Positions 1 to 5,696 of a DNA stretch of 5,696 nucleotides are shown in pieces. Numbering within the stretch: the stretch's first letter is position 1; each line of letters opens with the position of its first letter. The notes beneath the pieces were generated by a model. The model ran no database searches. It had not been told where the DNA came from and was given only the letters and a program-made list of their open reading frames with translations. A program made the position numbers and the translations under genes. The DNA is from CAJXZP01 sp041563475 (GTDB lineage: Bacteria; Bacteroidota; Bacteroidia; Flavobacteriales_G; Salibacteraceae), in assembly GCA_041563475.1 (NCBI GenBank), contig JBFFMY010000093.1, positions 1 through 5,696 of the forward strand, written 5' to 3'.

Positions 1-1
1 C

Positions 2-139
2 AAGAGTAGTGCTTGGCAGAGATGCAGCTGCTATCTGGAATATCTCCGTAACAGCGTTAAGGGTAACTGACTCAAAAGTAATAGAGCTATTCTCACCCTG
101 AGTTGAAGGAATGTCTTTGAACTGAGAAGGAACTGTTAA
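2..139 (-). other. Unexplained open frame running off the left edge
   Basis: In the frame two bases off the permease stub, 46 codons stay open from about 139 to the left edge. They encode a Ser/Thr-rich stretch including VPSQFKDIPSTQGENSS and LNAVTEIFQIAAASLPSTT. It has no ATG start of its own: reading upstream, the frame remains open into the ATPase end but without recognisable protein character. I do not recognise the sequence. It may be an internal part of another gene joined here, or a chance open frame. The plus strand also has a roughly 30-codon open stretch from base 3 that ends in a stop, so the strand is not certain. Confidence 0.2.
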
Positions 140-222
140 TACCAAAGAATAAAAAATGGAATAATTAGCAAAGCATAACCTGCCAATAAATCCAAATATC
201 CAATGTCCATTACATCTTTCAT
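136..222 (-). pseudogene. FetB/YbbM-like ABC permease, N-terminal stub only
   Basis: A 28-codon frame starts at an ATG whose A is the last base of the ATPase stop codon (TAATG), a common sign of translational coupling. It encodes one hydrophobic segment, with residues such as GYLDLLAGYALLIIPFF followed by ILWY, which resembles the first membrane helix of FetB/YbbM-type permeases. Such permeases are normally about 250 residues and are encoded directly after this kind of ATPase. A TAA at 136-138 ends the frame. An internal ATG at codon 5 could be the real start. After the stop, the same frame stays open for 34 codons with a leucine-rich run before a TAG at 31-33; I cannot recognise permease sequence in it or in the other two frames. 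The family call rests on position and the single helix, so it is moderate. The gene is either truncated or joined to foreign sequence by misassembly. Confidence 0.5.
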
Positions 223-839
223 TACAACGCAATTATTTTATCAGATTTCTCCATCCAGTATTTATCGTGTGTTGATGCAATAACGGTAAGATTTTCTATT
301 CCTAAAATATAATCCGTAATACGTTCCCGGTTTCCTTTATCTAATGCCGAAGTGGGTTCATCAATTACCAATAACGGTTTTTGCAACAACAAACTGCTTA
401 TCAACATAATTCGTTGTTTTTGCCCTCCCGAAATAGTGGATGGCGTTTTCAACAATAAATCCTGCGGTAAACCAAAGATTTCAAATAGCTCATGAACTTT
501 TGAGGTATTAGGTTTATGCTCCTTATTCAAGGCGAACTGGAATGGCGCGTATATCATTTCATGTACCGAATCAAATTGCAATACGGTTTCTTGTGGAACC
601 CATGCCATATCTTGCCTGATTTCTGAAATATTCTCTTCATTTACCGATTTATCCAAGAGAAAAAGTTCCCCGCTCGAAATTCGTGTAAATCCTGCCAAGA
701 CATTCAATAAGGTTGATTTTCCAGTTCCCGATTCTCCAGTGATTGCAACCTTTTGACCAGCACTAATAGAGAAGGTCAACCCTTTTAAAATGGATTGATT
801 CCCATGGTAAACATCAATATTTTTGCAATCAACAATCAT
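222..839 (-). CDS. ABC transporter ATP-binding protein, FetA/YbbL-like
   Basis: This 205-residue protein is a single, minimal ABC nucleotide-binding domain that powers a separate membrane permease from the cytoplasmic side. Visible motifs in order are Walker A GESGTGKST (residues 35-43), Q-loop glutamine in WVPQE (Q83), signature ISGGQKQR (136-143), Walker B LLVIDEP (156-162) with catalytic E161, D-loop SALD (164-167) and the switch histidine H191. All are intact, so it should hydrolyse ATP. There is no extra domain and the length matches FetA/YbbL. The ATG lies 4 nt after the apbE stop, and the stop overlaps the start of a permease-like frame by one base. In E. coli, FetAB is linked to iron export; the substrate here is inferred only from family and neighbour. 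A small ATPase of another family (for example MacB/LolD-like) is the main alternative, but the following one-helix permease start favours FetA. Its partner appears broken in this window. Confidence 0.8.
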   Translation of the reverse strand: MIVDCKNIDVYHGNQSILKGLTFSISAGQKVAITGESGTGKSTLLNVLAGFTRISSGELFLLDKSVNEENISEIRQDMAWVPQETVLQFDSVHEMIYAPFQFALNKEHKPNTSKVHELFEIFGLPQDLLLKTPSTISGGQKQRIMLISSLLLQKPLLVIDEPTSALDKGNRERITDYILGIENLTVIASTHDKYWMEKSDKIIAL

Positions 840-843
840 TATA

Positions 844-1941
844 TCACAGTTCCTCTAAATGTTTTTTCAATCCCGAAGAAGTATAGGTATGGAGTGCTCC
901 ATTTTCGTCACTATAAATTAAATATACATTAATTCCCAATTCCGGGTTTTGAAAAATGACTTCCTTAGATTTCTCTACTCCTAAAACCATAAACGAGGTA
1001 GCAAACGCATCGGCTAATCCACAGTTATTCATAACCACTGTTGCGCTTAAAAGTGAATGCTGTACAGGAAATCCCGTAAATGGATTAATCGTATGTGAAT
1101 AGCGCATACCGTCTTCCTCATAGAATTTACGGTAGTTTCCAGAAGTAGCCACCGCCACATTCTCCAATTTTATAGTAGCCGAAAGAACGCGTTCATAGTT
1201 CCCTTCTACGGGTTGATCAATTCCAATTTTCCATAACGATCCATCGGCCTTTTTTCCATGGGCAATCAACTCCCCTCCTACTTCAATCATATAATTTTCA
1301 ATTCCTACAGATAAAAAGTAGTTCGCTAAAACATCCACCGAATATCCTTGAGCGATTCCATTAAAATCTAAGTTGGATTGGGGGTTCACTTTATTGAAAA
1401 TTAAAGAATCTCCCTTCTCAACCCACATTTGATTATCGTCAAAACCCACAGATACAAGTAAGGAATCCACCTTAGTTGAGTCCATTTTTTCTTTGTTTTT
1501 AAACCCAAATCCCCACGCATTTACTAAGCGTCCAACTGTAGGATTATATGCTCCCTGGGTAGCATGATACACTTGCTTGCTAAGGTTAAAATTATCTTCG
1601 AAAAAGTGGAAATCATCATTTTCAATTGGAAACCTCGTTTGTTGATTTTGATTTACTTGAGAAATAACAGAATGATCCACCCAAATAGAAGCGGCTAAAT
1701 CCATTTGGTATAAAATAGAATCAATCTCCCTTTTTTGAACCACTAAACTATCCGTGAAATAAACTATGTTATAGGTAGTTCCTTGCGCCTCACCATTAAT
1801 TTCATAGCGTAATTGTGAAATTTGCTTCACAACATTTTCATCCGAACATCTTAGCAATAAACCAGTCGCGACCAAAAAAGAAAAGCCCCATATTTGGAGC
1901 TTTCTTTTTACATTATGTTTTTCGTTACCCACCGAAATCAT
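844..1941 (-). CDS. apbE: FAD:protein FMN transferase (ApbE)
   Basis: ApbE uses FAD to attach FMN covalently to a threonine in target proteins, here most plausibly NqrB and NqrC. With the preferred ATG at 1941 the product is 365 residues. Numbered from that ATG, family motifs are GTTY (54-57), YNPTVGRLVNAWG (132-144), LDFNGIAQGYSVD (191-203), MIEVGGEL (218-225), TSGNYRKF (266-273), SHTINPFTG (282-290) and ADAFATS (310-316). Two acidic/hydroxyl residues four apart, D311 and T315, match the Mg2+-binding pair known in the family. The N-terminus has a basic patch (VKRK), a hydrophobic segment and then LLLRC, so it is exported and perhaps a lipoprotein, although Arg at -1 is not a normal lipobox. 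The start overlaps the nqrF end by 17 nt; a GTG at 1980 would add 13 residues and a 56-nt overlap, so the ATG is favoured. No in-frame ATG exists downstream before the hydrophobic segment. Confidence 0.93.
   Translation of the reverse strand: MISVGNEKHNVKRKLQIWGFSFLVATGLLLRCSDENVVKQISQLRYEINGEAQGTTYNIVYFTDSLVVQKREIDSILYQMDLAASIWVDHSVISQVNQNQQTRFPIENDDFHFFEDNFNLSKQVYHATQGAYNPTVGRLVNAWGFGFKNKEKMDSTKVDSLLVSVGFDDNQMWVEKGDSLIFNKVNPQSNLDFNGIAQGYSVDVLANYFLSVGIENYMIEVGGELIAHGKKADGSLWKIGIDQPVEGNYERVLSATIKLENVAVATSGNYRKFYEEDGMRYSHTINPFTGFPVQHSLLSATVVMNNCGLADAFATSFMVLGVEKSKEVIFQNPELGINVYLIYSDENGALHTYTSSGLKKHLEEL
1875..1909 (-). promoter_or_regulatory. Terminator-like hairpin in the first codons of apbE
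   Basis: On the transcribed strand, an A-rich arm (AAAAAGAAAGCTCC, from 1909) is followed by a 6-nt loop (AAATAT, 1895-1890) and the complementary arm GGGGCTTTTCTTTTT (1889-1875). This gives about 14 base pairs: a GCTCC/GGGGC core with one G-U pair, three A-U pairs, one bulged U at 1881, then a G-C and five A-U pairs. The 3' arm is U-rich, like an intrinsic terminator. It lies inside apbE codons for the basic and hydrophobic parts of its signal region, just after the nqrF stop. It could attenuate transcription into apbE or stabilise the nqr mRNA 3' end. Alternatively, Lys codons (AAA) followed by Phe codons (TTT) may create it by chance. Confidence 0.35.
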
Positions 1942-3223
1942 CGAAAGAAACGTTTTCTTCAGGAATACCCCAATCGTCACACATTTTCACAACAGCGTTG
2001 TTCATCATTGGTGGACCACAGAAATAATATTCAATATCTTCCGGAGATTCATGCTTAACTAAATAGTTATCAATCACGGATTGATGAACAAAACCAACAA
2101 ACCCATCTCCTTCGCCATCAATACCCTCCTTAATTTTCCAATTATCCACCTCTAACGGTTCAGATAATACAAGATAAAATTTAAAGTTCGGGAAATCACG
2201 TTCTAAAGCGCGGAAATGTTCTGTATAAAACAACTCACGTTTAGATCGACCACCGTACCAATACGAAACCTTTCTACCTGTTTTCAGCGTTCTGAATAAA
2301 TGATATAAATGAGAACGCATTGGAGCCATACCTGCACCACCGCCAATGTATAACATTTCAGATTCAGTTTCATGAATAAAGAATTCTCCGTAAGGACCTG
2401 AAACTGTGACTTTATCGCCTTCTTTTCTAGAGAAAATATACGAAGATGCAACTCCAGGATTTACATCCATCCATCCATTTTTAGCTCTATCCCATGGTGG
2501 CGTAGCAATCCGCACATTCAACATAATTTTACGTCCTTCTGCAGGATAAGAAGCCATTGAATATGCACGCTCCACAACTTCTTCATTCACCATTTTCAAA
2601 GGCCACAGGTTGAAGTTATCCCATTCTGTTTGGAATTTTTGGGGTTCTCCTGGATGTTCTTCAGGATGTGCAGTAATATCAATATCTTTAAAGTTAACGG
2701 TACATTCAGGTATTTCAATTTGAATGTATCCACCCGCTTTATAATCCATATCTTCCGGAATCTCCACAATAAACTCCTTTATGAAAGAGGCAACACTATA
2801 GTTTGAAACCACTGTAGCTTCCCATTTTTTGATACCAAAAACTTCTTCCGGTACTTCTACCTTCATATCGTTTTTGACCTTTACTTGACAGCCTAAACGC
2901 CATCCTTCAGCAGCTTCCTTGCGTGTAAAATGCGGTTCTTCAGTTGGCAACATTTCGCCACCACCTTCTAGTACCTGACATTTACATTGAACGCAAGTAC
3001 CCCCACCACCACAAGCCGATGGCAAAAAGATCCCATTTTCTCCAAGAGTAGATAACAAAGTACCTCCGGCTTCTACCTCTAATTGTTTTTCACCATTCAC
3101 ATCAATTTTCATCAATCCCGATGGCAATAATTTTGCTTTTGCAAAAAGTAGTACTGACACTAGTAAAAACAATAGCAGTAAGAAAACGGCTAAGGTTACA
3201 CTAATTACTGTAGTTAATTCCAT
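1925..3223 (-). CDS. nqrF: Na+-translocating NADH:quinone reductase subunit F
   Basis: NqrF is the electron input module of Na+-NQR: it oxidises NADH with FAD and passes electrons to a 2Fe-2S centre. The 432 residues show an N-terminal membrane anchor (about 5-28), then a ferredoxin-like domain with C71, C77, C80 and C112 in the CGGGGTCVQC pattern, spaced as in NqrF of Vibrio. The FAD-binding motif RAYS is at 219-222, the NADH-binding GGGAGMAPMRSH at 294-305, CGPPMM at 402-407, and the conserved C-terminal FDDFGG closes the protein. It is about 25 residues longer than Vibrio NqrF, with extra segments near 184-200, 246-253 and 366-375. The ATG follows nqrE by 17 nt, and a weak GAAAAG lies 8 nt before it. 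Its end overlaps apbE. All cofactor residues are present, so it should be active. Confidence 0.98.
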   Translation of the reverse strand: MELTTVISVTLAVFLLLLFLLVSVLLFAKAKLLPSGLMKIDVNGEKQLEVEAGGTLLSTLGENGIFLPSACGGGGTCVQCKCQVLEGGGEMLPTEEPHFTRKEAAEGWRLGCQVKVKNDMKVEVPEEVFGIKKWEATVVSNYSVASFIKEFIVEIPEDMDYKAGGYIQIEIPECTVNFKDIDITAHPEEHPGEPQKFQTEWDNFNLWPLKMVNEEVVERAYSMASYPAEGRKIMLNVRIATPPWDRAKNGWMDVNPGVASSYIFSRKEGDKVTVSGPYGEFFIHETESEMLYIGGGAGMAPMRSHLYHLFRTLKTGRKVSYWYGGRSKRELFYTEHFRALERDFPNFKFYLVLSEPLEVDNWKIKEGIDGEGDGFVGFVHQSVIDNYLVKHESPEDIEYYFCGPPMMNNAVVKMCDDWGIPEENVSFDDFGG

Positions 3224-3240
3224 AATTAACGCTTTTCAAA

Positions 3241-3858
3241 TTATAATTCAATTCCCATAAAACTCATAAACGCAACACCCATCAAACCCGTAATGATGAA
3301 AGTGATACCCAACCCACGTAATGGAGCCGGAACGTTAGAGTATTTAATTTTTTCACGAATGGCTGCAATAGCTACAATAGCTAAAAACCAACCAATACCT
3401 GATCCAATACCGAAAGCAGTTGCTTGACCAATAGTTGAATAGGCTCTTTCTTGCATAAATAAAGAACCACCTAAAATGGCACAGTTTACAGCAATAAGCG
3501 GTAAGAAGATACCCAGGGCACCGTAAAGAGCAGGTGCAAATTTCTCCACAATCATCTCTACCAATTGTACCATAGAGGCAATTACAGCGATGAATAAAAT
3601 AAATCCAAGGAAACTTAAATCAAGGGCTGCAAATTCAGGATCTAACCATTCTAATGCGCCTTCTTTAAGCACGTAGTTTTCTAATAAGTAGTTTACTGGA
3701 ACAGTAATTCCTAAAACGAAAATTACCGCAGCTCCTAGTCCAACACCCGTTTTAACCGTTTTAGAAACAGCTAAGTATGAACACATTCCAAGGAAATAGG
3801 CGAAAATCATGTTCTCCATGAAAATGCCTTTTACAAATATGCTAAACAATTCTTGCAT
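3241..3858 (-). CDS. nqrE: Na+-translocating NADH:quinone reductase subunit E
   Basis: NqrE is a membrane subunit that, with NqrD, forms an inverted pair around a 2Fe-2S centre in the middle of the membrane, which passes electrons from NqrF towards FMN on NqrC. The 205-residue protein has about six hydrophobic segments. The expected cysteines are C26 (in FLGMCSYLAVSK) and C126 (in LIAVNCAILGG), one in each half. Conserved stretches include ENMIFAYFLGMC near the N-terminus, YGALGIFLPLIAVNC (112-126), REKIKYSNVP, and RGLGITFIITGLM near the C-terminus. Starting at the first Met gives MQELFSIFVKGIF, matching the usual NqrE N-terminus, so the later Met at 14 is rejected as the start. It is 10 nt downstream of nqrD. 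Confidence 0.98.
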   Translation of the reverse strand: MQELFSIFVKGIFMENMIFAYFLGMCSYLAVSKTVKTGVGLGAAVIFVLGITVPVNYLLENYVLKEGALEWLDPEFAALDLSFLGFILFIAVIASMVQLVEMIVEKFAPALYGALGIFLPLIAVNCAILGGSLFMQERAYSTIGQATAFGIGSGIGWFLAIVAIAAIREKIKYSNVPAPLRGLGITFIITGLMGVAFMSFMGIEL

Positions 3859-3868
3859 GACTTTCTAT

Positions 3869-4561
3869 TTAGTGTTTTTCGATTAATTTAGGATTACGCG
3901 AACGTTGAACCCAAATAATAATTCCAGTAATAATCAATGCCATTGGAGGTAAAATGAACATATTATTATTCATGTAACCCATCGCATACAAACCGGTTCC
4001 TTCAGCTGCATCTCCAAAAAGTTGGTAACCCATTAAAGACCCAGAACCTAGTAATTCACGGAAAACCGAAATAATAATTAATATTATACCGTATCCCATT
4101 GCATTTCCTACAGCATCTAGTACAGATGGCCATGGCTTGTTGGCTAAAGCAAATGCCTCTAGACGCCCCATAATAATACAGTTGGTAATAATCAAACCAA
4201 CAAATACAGAAAGTGCTTTTGAAATTTCAAAAACGTATGCTTTCAAAAATTGGTCAACAATAATTACCAAAGCGGCAACAATGACTAACTGAACGATAAT
4301 TCGAATTCTACCTGGAATAATGTTTCTAATTAAAGAAATAATTAAGTTCGAAAATATTAACACGAACAAAACCGATAATGACATTACAATGGCTTGCTTA
4401 ACCTGCACGGTAATTGCCAATGCAGAACAAATACCAAGTACTTGAATGGTAATTGGGTTTTCATCGTTAAGCGGATTCGTAAGGAGTTTCATGTTCTTTT
4501 TAGAGAACAACCCTTCTTTCGGCTTTAGTTGCTTAACTTCTATTTTTGGTGTATCGCTCAT
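3869..4561 (-). CDS. nqrD: Na+-translocating NADH:quinone reductase subunit D
   Basis: NqrD is the membrane partner of NqrE and shares the intramembrane 2Fe-2S site. The 230-residue protein has about six hydrophobic segments, with C45 in VLGICSALA and C128 in IITNCIIMGR as the cluster ligands expected from the family. Other recognisable stretches are NPITIQVLGICSALAIT, LIRNIIPGRIRIIVQ, SVFVGLIITNCIIMGR (118-133) and FRELLGSGSLMG (168-179). It is about 20 residues longer than Vibrio NqrD, mostly from a charged N-terminal tail of about 35 residues before the first helix. The ATG is 2 nt after the TAG stop of nqrC, which suggests coupled translation. An internal Met at 24 could be an alternative start that removes most of the tail. 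Confidence 0.97.
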   Translation of the reverse strand: MSDTPKIEVKQLKPKEGLFSKKNMKLLTNPLNDENPITIQVLGICSALAITVQVKQAIVMSLSVLFVLIFSNLIISLIRNIIPGRIRIIVQLVIVAALVIIVDQFLKAYVFEISKALSVFVGLIITNCIIMGRLEAFALANKPWPSVLDAVGNAMGYGIILIIISVFRELLGSGSLMGYQLFGDAAEGTGLYAMGYMNNNMFILPPMALIITGIIIWVQRSRNPKLIEKH

Positions 4562-4563
4562 AT

Positions 4564-5373
4564 CTAATTCGCTTTAACAGTATTAAAATACGGTACATAT
4601 AAATCTAGAGATCTGTAGAACATTTCTCCTACAGCAACAGAGGTAATTGTACCTCCAGTAATTCCATCAATGGCGTGTGGATTACCTTTTCCTCCACCCC
4701 CTTTTAAAACGCTTATGGAAACATATTGGTCTCCTTCGTAAATGGTTTTACCTAAATATTGATCTTGAAATTTTGTGGTAGAAATTTCAGCTCCAAGCCC
4801 AGGAGTTTCTCCTTTATGCGCCAATGTTACCCCTTTAATGGTATTTAAATCGCCAGCAAGAGTTACATAACCCCAAATTGGACCCCACAAACCGGTTCCT
4901 TCCATTGGAATGATGTATGAAACCTCACCATTAACTTCCGCTACATATATAGGCCAATTCAAATCCAACTCCTTGATTTTTGCCACCATAGTTGCTGGAT
5001 CTTTTTTGTACTTCGATTTGATAGGTTTCACCTTCGCAGCGTATACTTTTTGAAGTTCTATGTTAAAAGCATCTTTTTTATTTGCTCCATCAATAACCCC
5101 AGAATTTTCTGATTTAATTGATCCATCAATTCCACTTACTACTAGTCTTTTTGTAATTGTTTTTTCAAAAAGAGCAGGAGCCAACGACATATCTTCATCT
5201 GAAGTCATTACTCCTGTGGCCATTAAAATGGCTTTCATTTTTTCTTGCTTCAAATTGGCTTGTTGTGGTGCTTTTAATACCACGGCCAAAGTCGCGAGAA
5301 TGGTCCCTACAACAATCACCAACACTGCGGCAAATGCAAAGGTGAAACTGTTACTATTTTTATCTAACGCCAT
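4564..5373 (-). CDS. nqrC: Na+-translocating NADH:quinone reductase subunit C
   Basis: NqrC carries a covalently bound FMN on the outer side of the membrane and relays electrons from the NqrD/E iron-sulfur site to FMN on NqrB. The 269 residues have one N-terminal membrane helix (about 10-33), then a soluble FMN-binding domain. Key motifs are HKGETPGLGAEI (186-197) and DGITGGTITS (236-245). By comparison with the ApbE target pattern, S/T-G-A-T, the FMN acceptor is T242; here the third position is Gly rather than Ala. A glycine-rich KGGGGKG (224-230) precedes the motif. The gene starts 11 nt after nqrB, with no strong Shine-Dalgarno sequence, and stops with TAG 2 nt before nqrD. The modifying enzyme, ApbE, is encoded in the same cluster. 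Confidence 0.98.
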   Translation of the reverse strand: MALDKNSNSFTFAFAAVLVIVVGTILATLAVVLKAPQQANLKQEKMKAILMATGVMTSDEDMSLAPALFEKTITKRLVVSGIDGSIKSENSGVIDGANKKDAFNIELQKVYAAKVKPIKSKYKKDPATMVAKIKELDLNWPIYVAEVNGEVSYIIPMEGTGLWGPIWGYVTLAGDLNTIKGVTLAHKGETPGLGAEISTTKFQDQYLGKTIYEGDQYVSISVLKGGGGKGNPHAIDGITGGTITSVAVGEMFYRSLDLYVPYFNTVKAN

Positions 5374-5384
5374 AATAAATATCT

Positions 5385-5696
5385 TTAAGATTGGCTTACG
5401 GCCAATTTTGCTCTTTTTAAACGTTTCGAAATATTTCCTTCAATCACGTAATGATCAACCAACGGTGCCATAACATTCATAAATAGAATTGCCATCATCA
5501 TTCCTTCCGGATATGCAGGGTTGAATACACGAACCAAAATAGCAATGAAACCTATTAAAAATCCGTAAATCCATTGTCCTTTATTTGTTTGTGCTGCCGT
5601 TACAGGATCGGTAGCCATAAAGACAATACCAAACATAAAACCTCCTAACATCAATTGATGCATTGGATCTAATCCCATAAAGGCATTTGCATCCCA
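5385..5696 (-). CDS. nqrB: Na+-translocating NADH:quinone reductase subunit B, C-terminal part
   Basis: This is the last 103 codons of nqrB; the start lies beyond the right edge, and the frame is open to the last base, so the ATG at 5678 is internal, not a start. NqrB is the largest membrane subunit of Na+-NQR, holds covalent FMN and riboflavin, and has been linked to Na+ passage and quinone binding. The visible part includes HQLMLGGFMFGIVFMATDPV, the conserved MATDPVTAAQTNKGQWIYG region, RVFNPAYPEGMMMAILFMN and APLVDHYVIEGNISKR, a close match to the family C-terminus with three hydrophobic segments. The FMN-binding threonine lies upstream and cannot be checked here. The C-terminal tail is short and basic. 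nqrC follows after 11 nt. Confidence 0.97.
   Translation of the reverse strand, partial: WDANAFMGLDPMHQLMLGGFMFGIVFMATDPVTAAQTNKGQWIYGFLIGFIAILVRVFNPAYPEGMMMAILFMNVMAPLVDHYVIEGNISKRLKRAKLAVSQS

Noticed and set aside
1942..1980. Upstream GTG start for apbE at 1980
   Set aside because: It would overlap nqrF by 56 nt and add 13 residues ahead of the signal region, whereas an ATG at 1941 gives a shorter overlap and a normal export signal.
1815..2027. 70-codon open frame on the plus strand across the apbE/nqrF junction
   Set aside because: Antisense to two well-supported genes and without recognisable protein features; treated as a shadow frame.
5157..5345. 62-codon open frame on the plus strand
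   Set aside because: Antisense within nqrC, short and of random composition.
4564..5373. Gly instead of Ala in the NqrC flavinylation motif as a defect
   Set aside because: The acceptor Thr and flanking residues are present, and I recall Gly at this position in other Bacteroidota NqrC proteins, so it is normal variation.
5060..5473. 137-codon open frame on the plus strand opposite nqrC and nqrB
   Set aside because: It lies fully antisense to strongly conserved nqr genes, its translation has no family character, and the hydrophobic parts mirror the codons of the nqrC membrane helix.
5376..5678. nqrB read as a complete small gene starting at the ATG at 5678
   Set aside because: The frame stays open to the window edge and the protein matches only the C-terminal part of NqrB, so the ATG is internal.

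Overview
The window carries the 3' part of a Na+-translocating NADH:quinone oxidoreductase (Na+-NQR) operon, all on the minus strand, with an accessory tail. The direction of transcription is right to left: nqrB (3' end only, cut by the right edge), nqrC, nqrD, nqrE, nqrF, apbE, a FetA/YbbL-like ABC ATPase, then the first 28 codons of what looks like its FetB/YbbM-like permease partner. The low GC content, absence of strong Shine-Dalgarno sites, AT-rich start regions, extra NqrF segments and an apbE placed directly after nqrF all suggest a member of Bacteroidota, most likely a marine flavobacterium-like lineage. That assignment is inference from protein character, not from a marker gene.

Right and centre (about 1925-5696): five nqr genes are packed with gaps of 2 to 17 nt, so they are almost certainly one transcript. 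Every cofactor site expected in this part of the complex is visible: the covalent-FMN threonine motif in NqrC, one cysteine in each half of NqrD and NqrE (four in total, the membrane 2Fe-2S site), and the 2Fe-2S cysteines, FAD motif and NADH motif in NqrF. The enzyme passes electrons from NADH through FAD, Fe-S centres and covalent FMNs to quinone and pumps Na+ out.

Left-centre (222-1941): apbE overlaps the end of nqrF and encodes the Mg2+-dependent flavin transferase that attaches FMN to NqrB and NqrC, so the modifying enzyme is encoded with its substrates. Four bases after it starts a small ABC ATPase of the type paired with FetB-like permeases, which in E. coli are linked to iron export. 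A possible iron link to this Fe-S-rich complex is speculative.

Left edge (1-221): the permease starts in a TAATG overlap with the ATPase, but its frame closes after one membrane segment and the following ~135 bases do not continue the family in any frame. This is either a real truncation/rearrangement or an assembly artefact near a contig end. No RNA gene, mobile element, CRISPR array, promoter or clear operon-end terminator is visible. I see an otherwise ordinary operon and do not claim a new biological system; the broken permease and a terminator-like hairpin in the first codons of apbE are the points worth checking.
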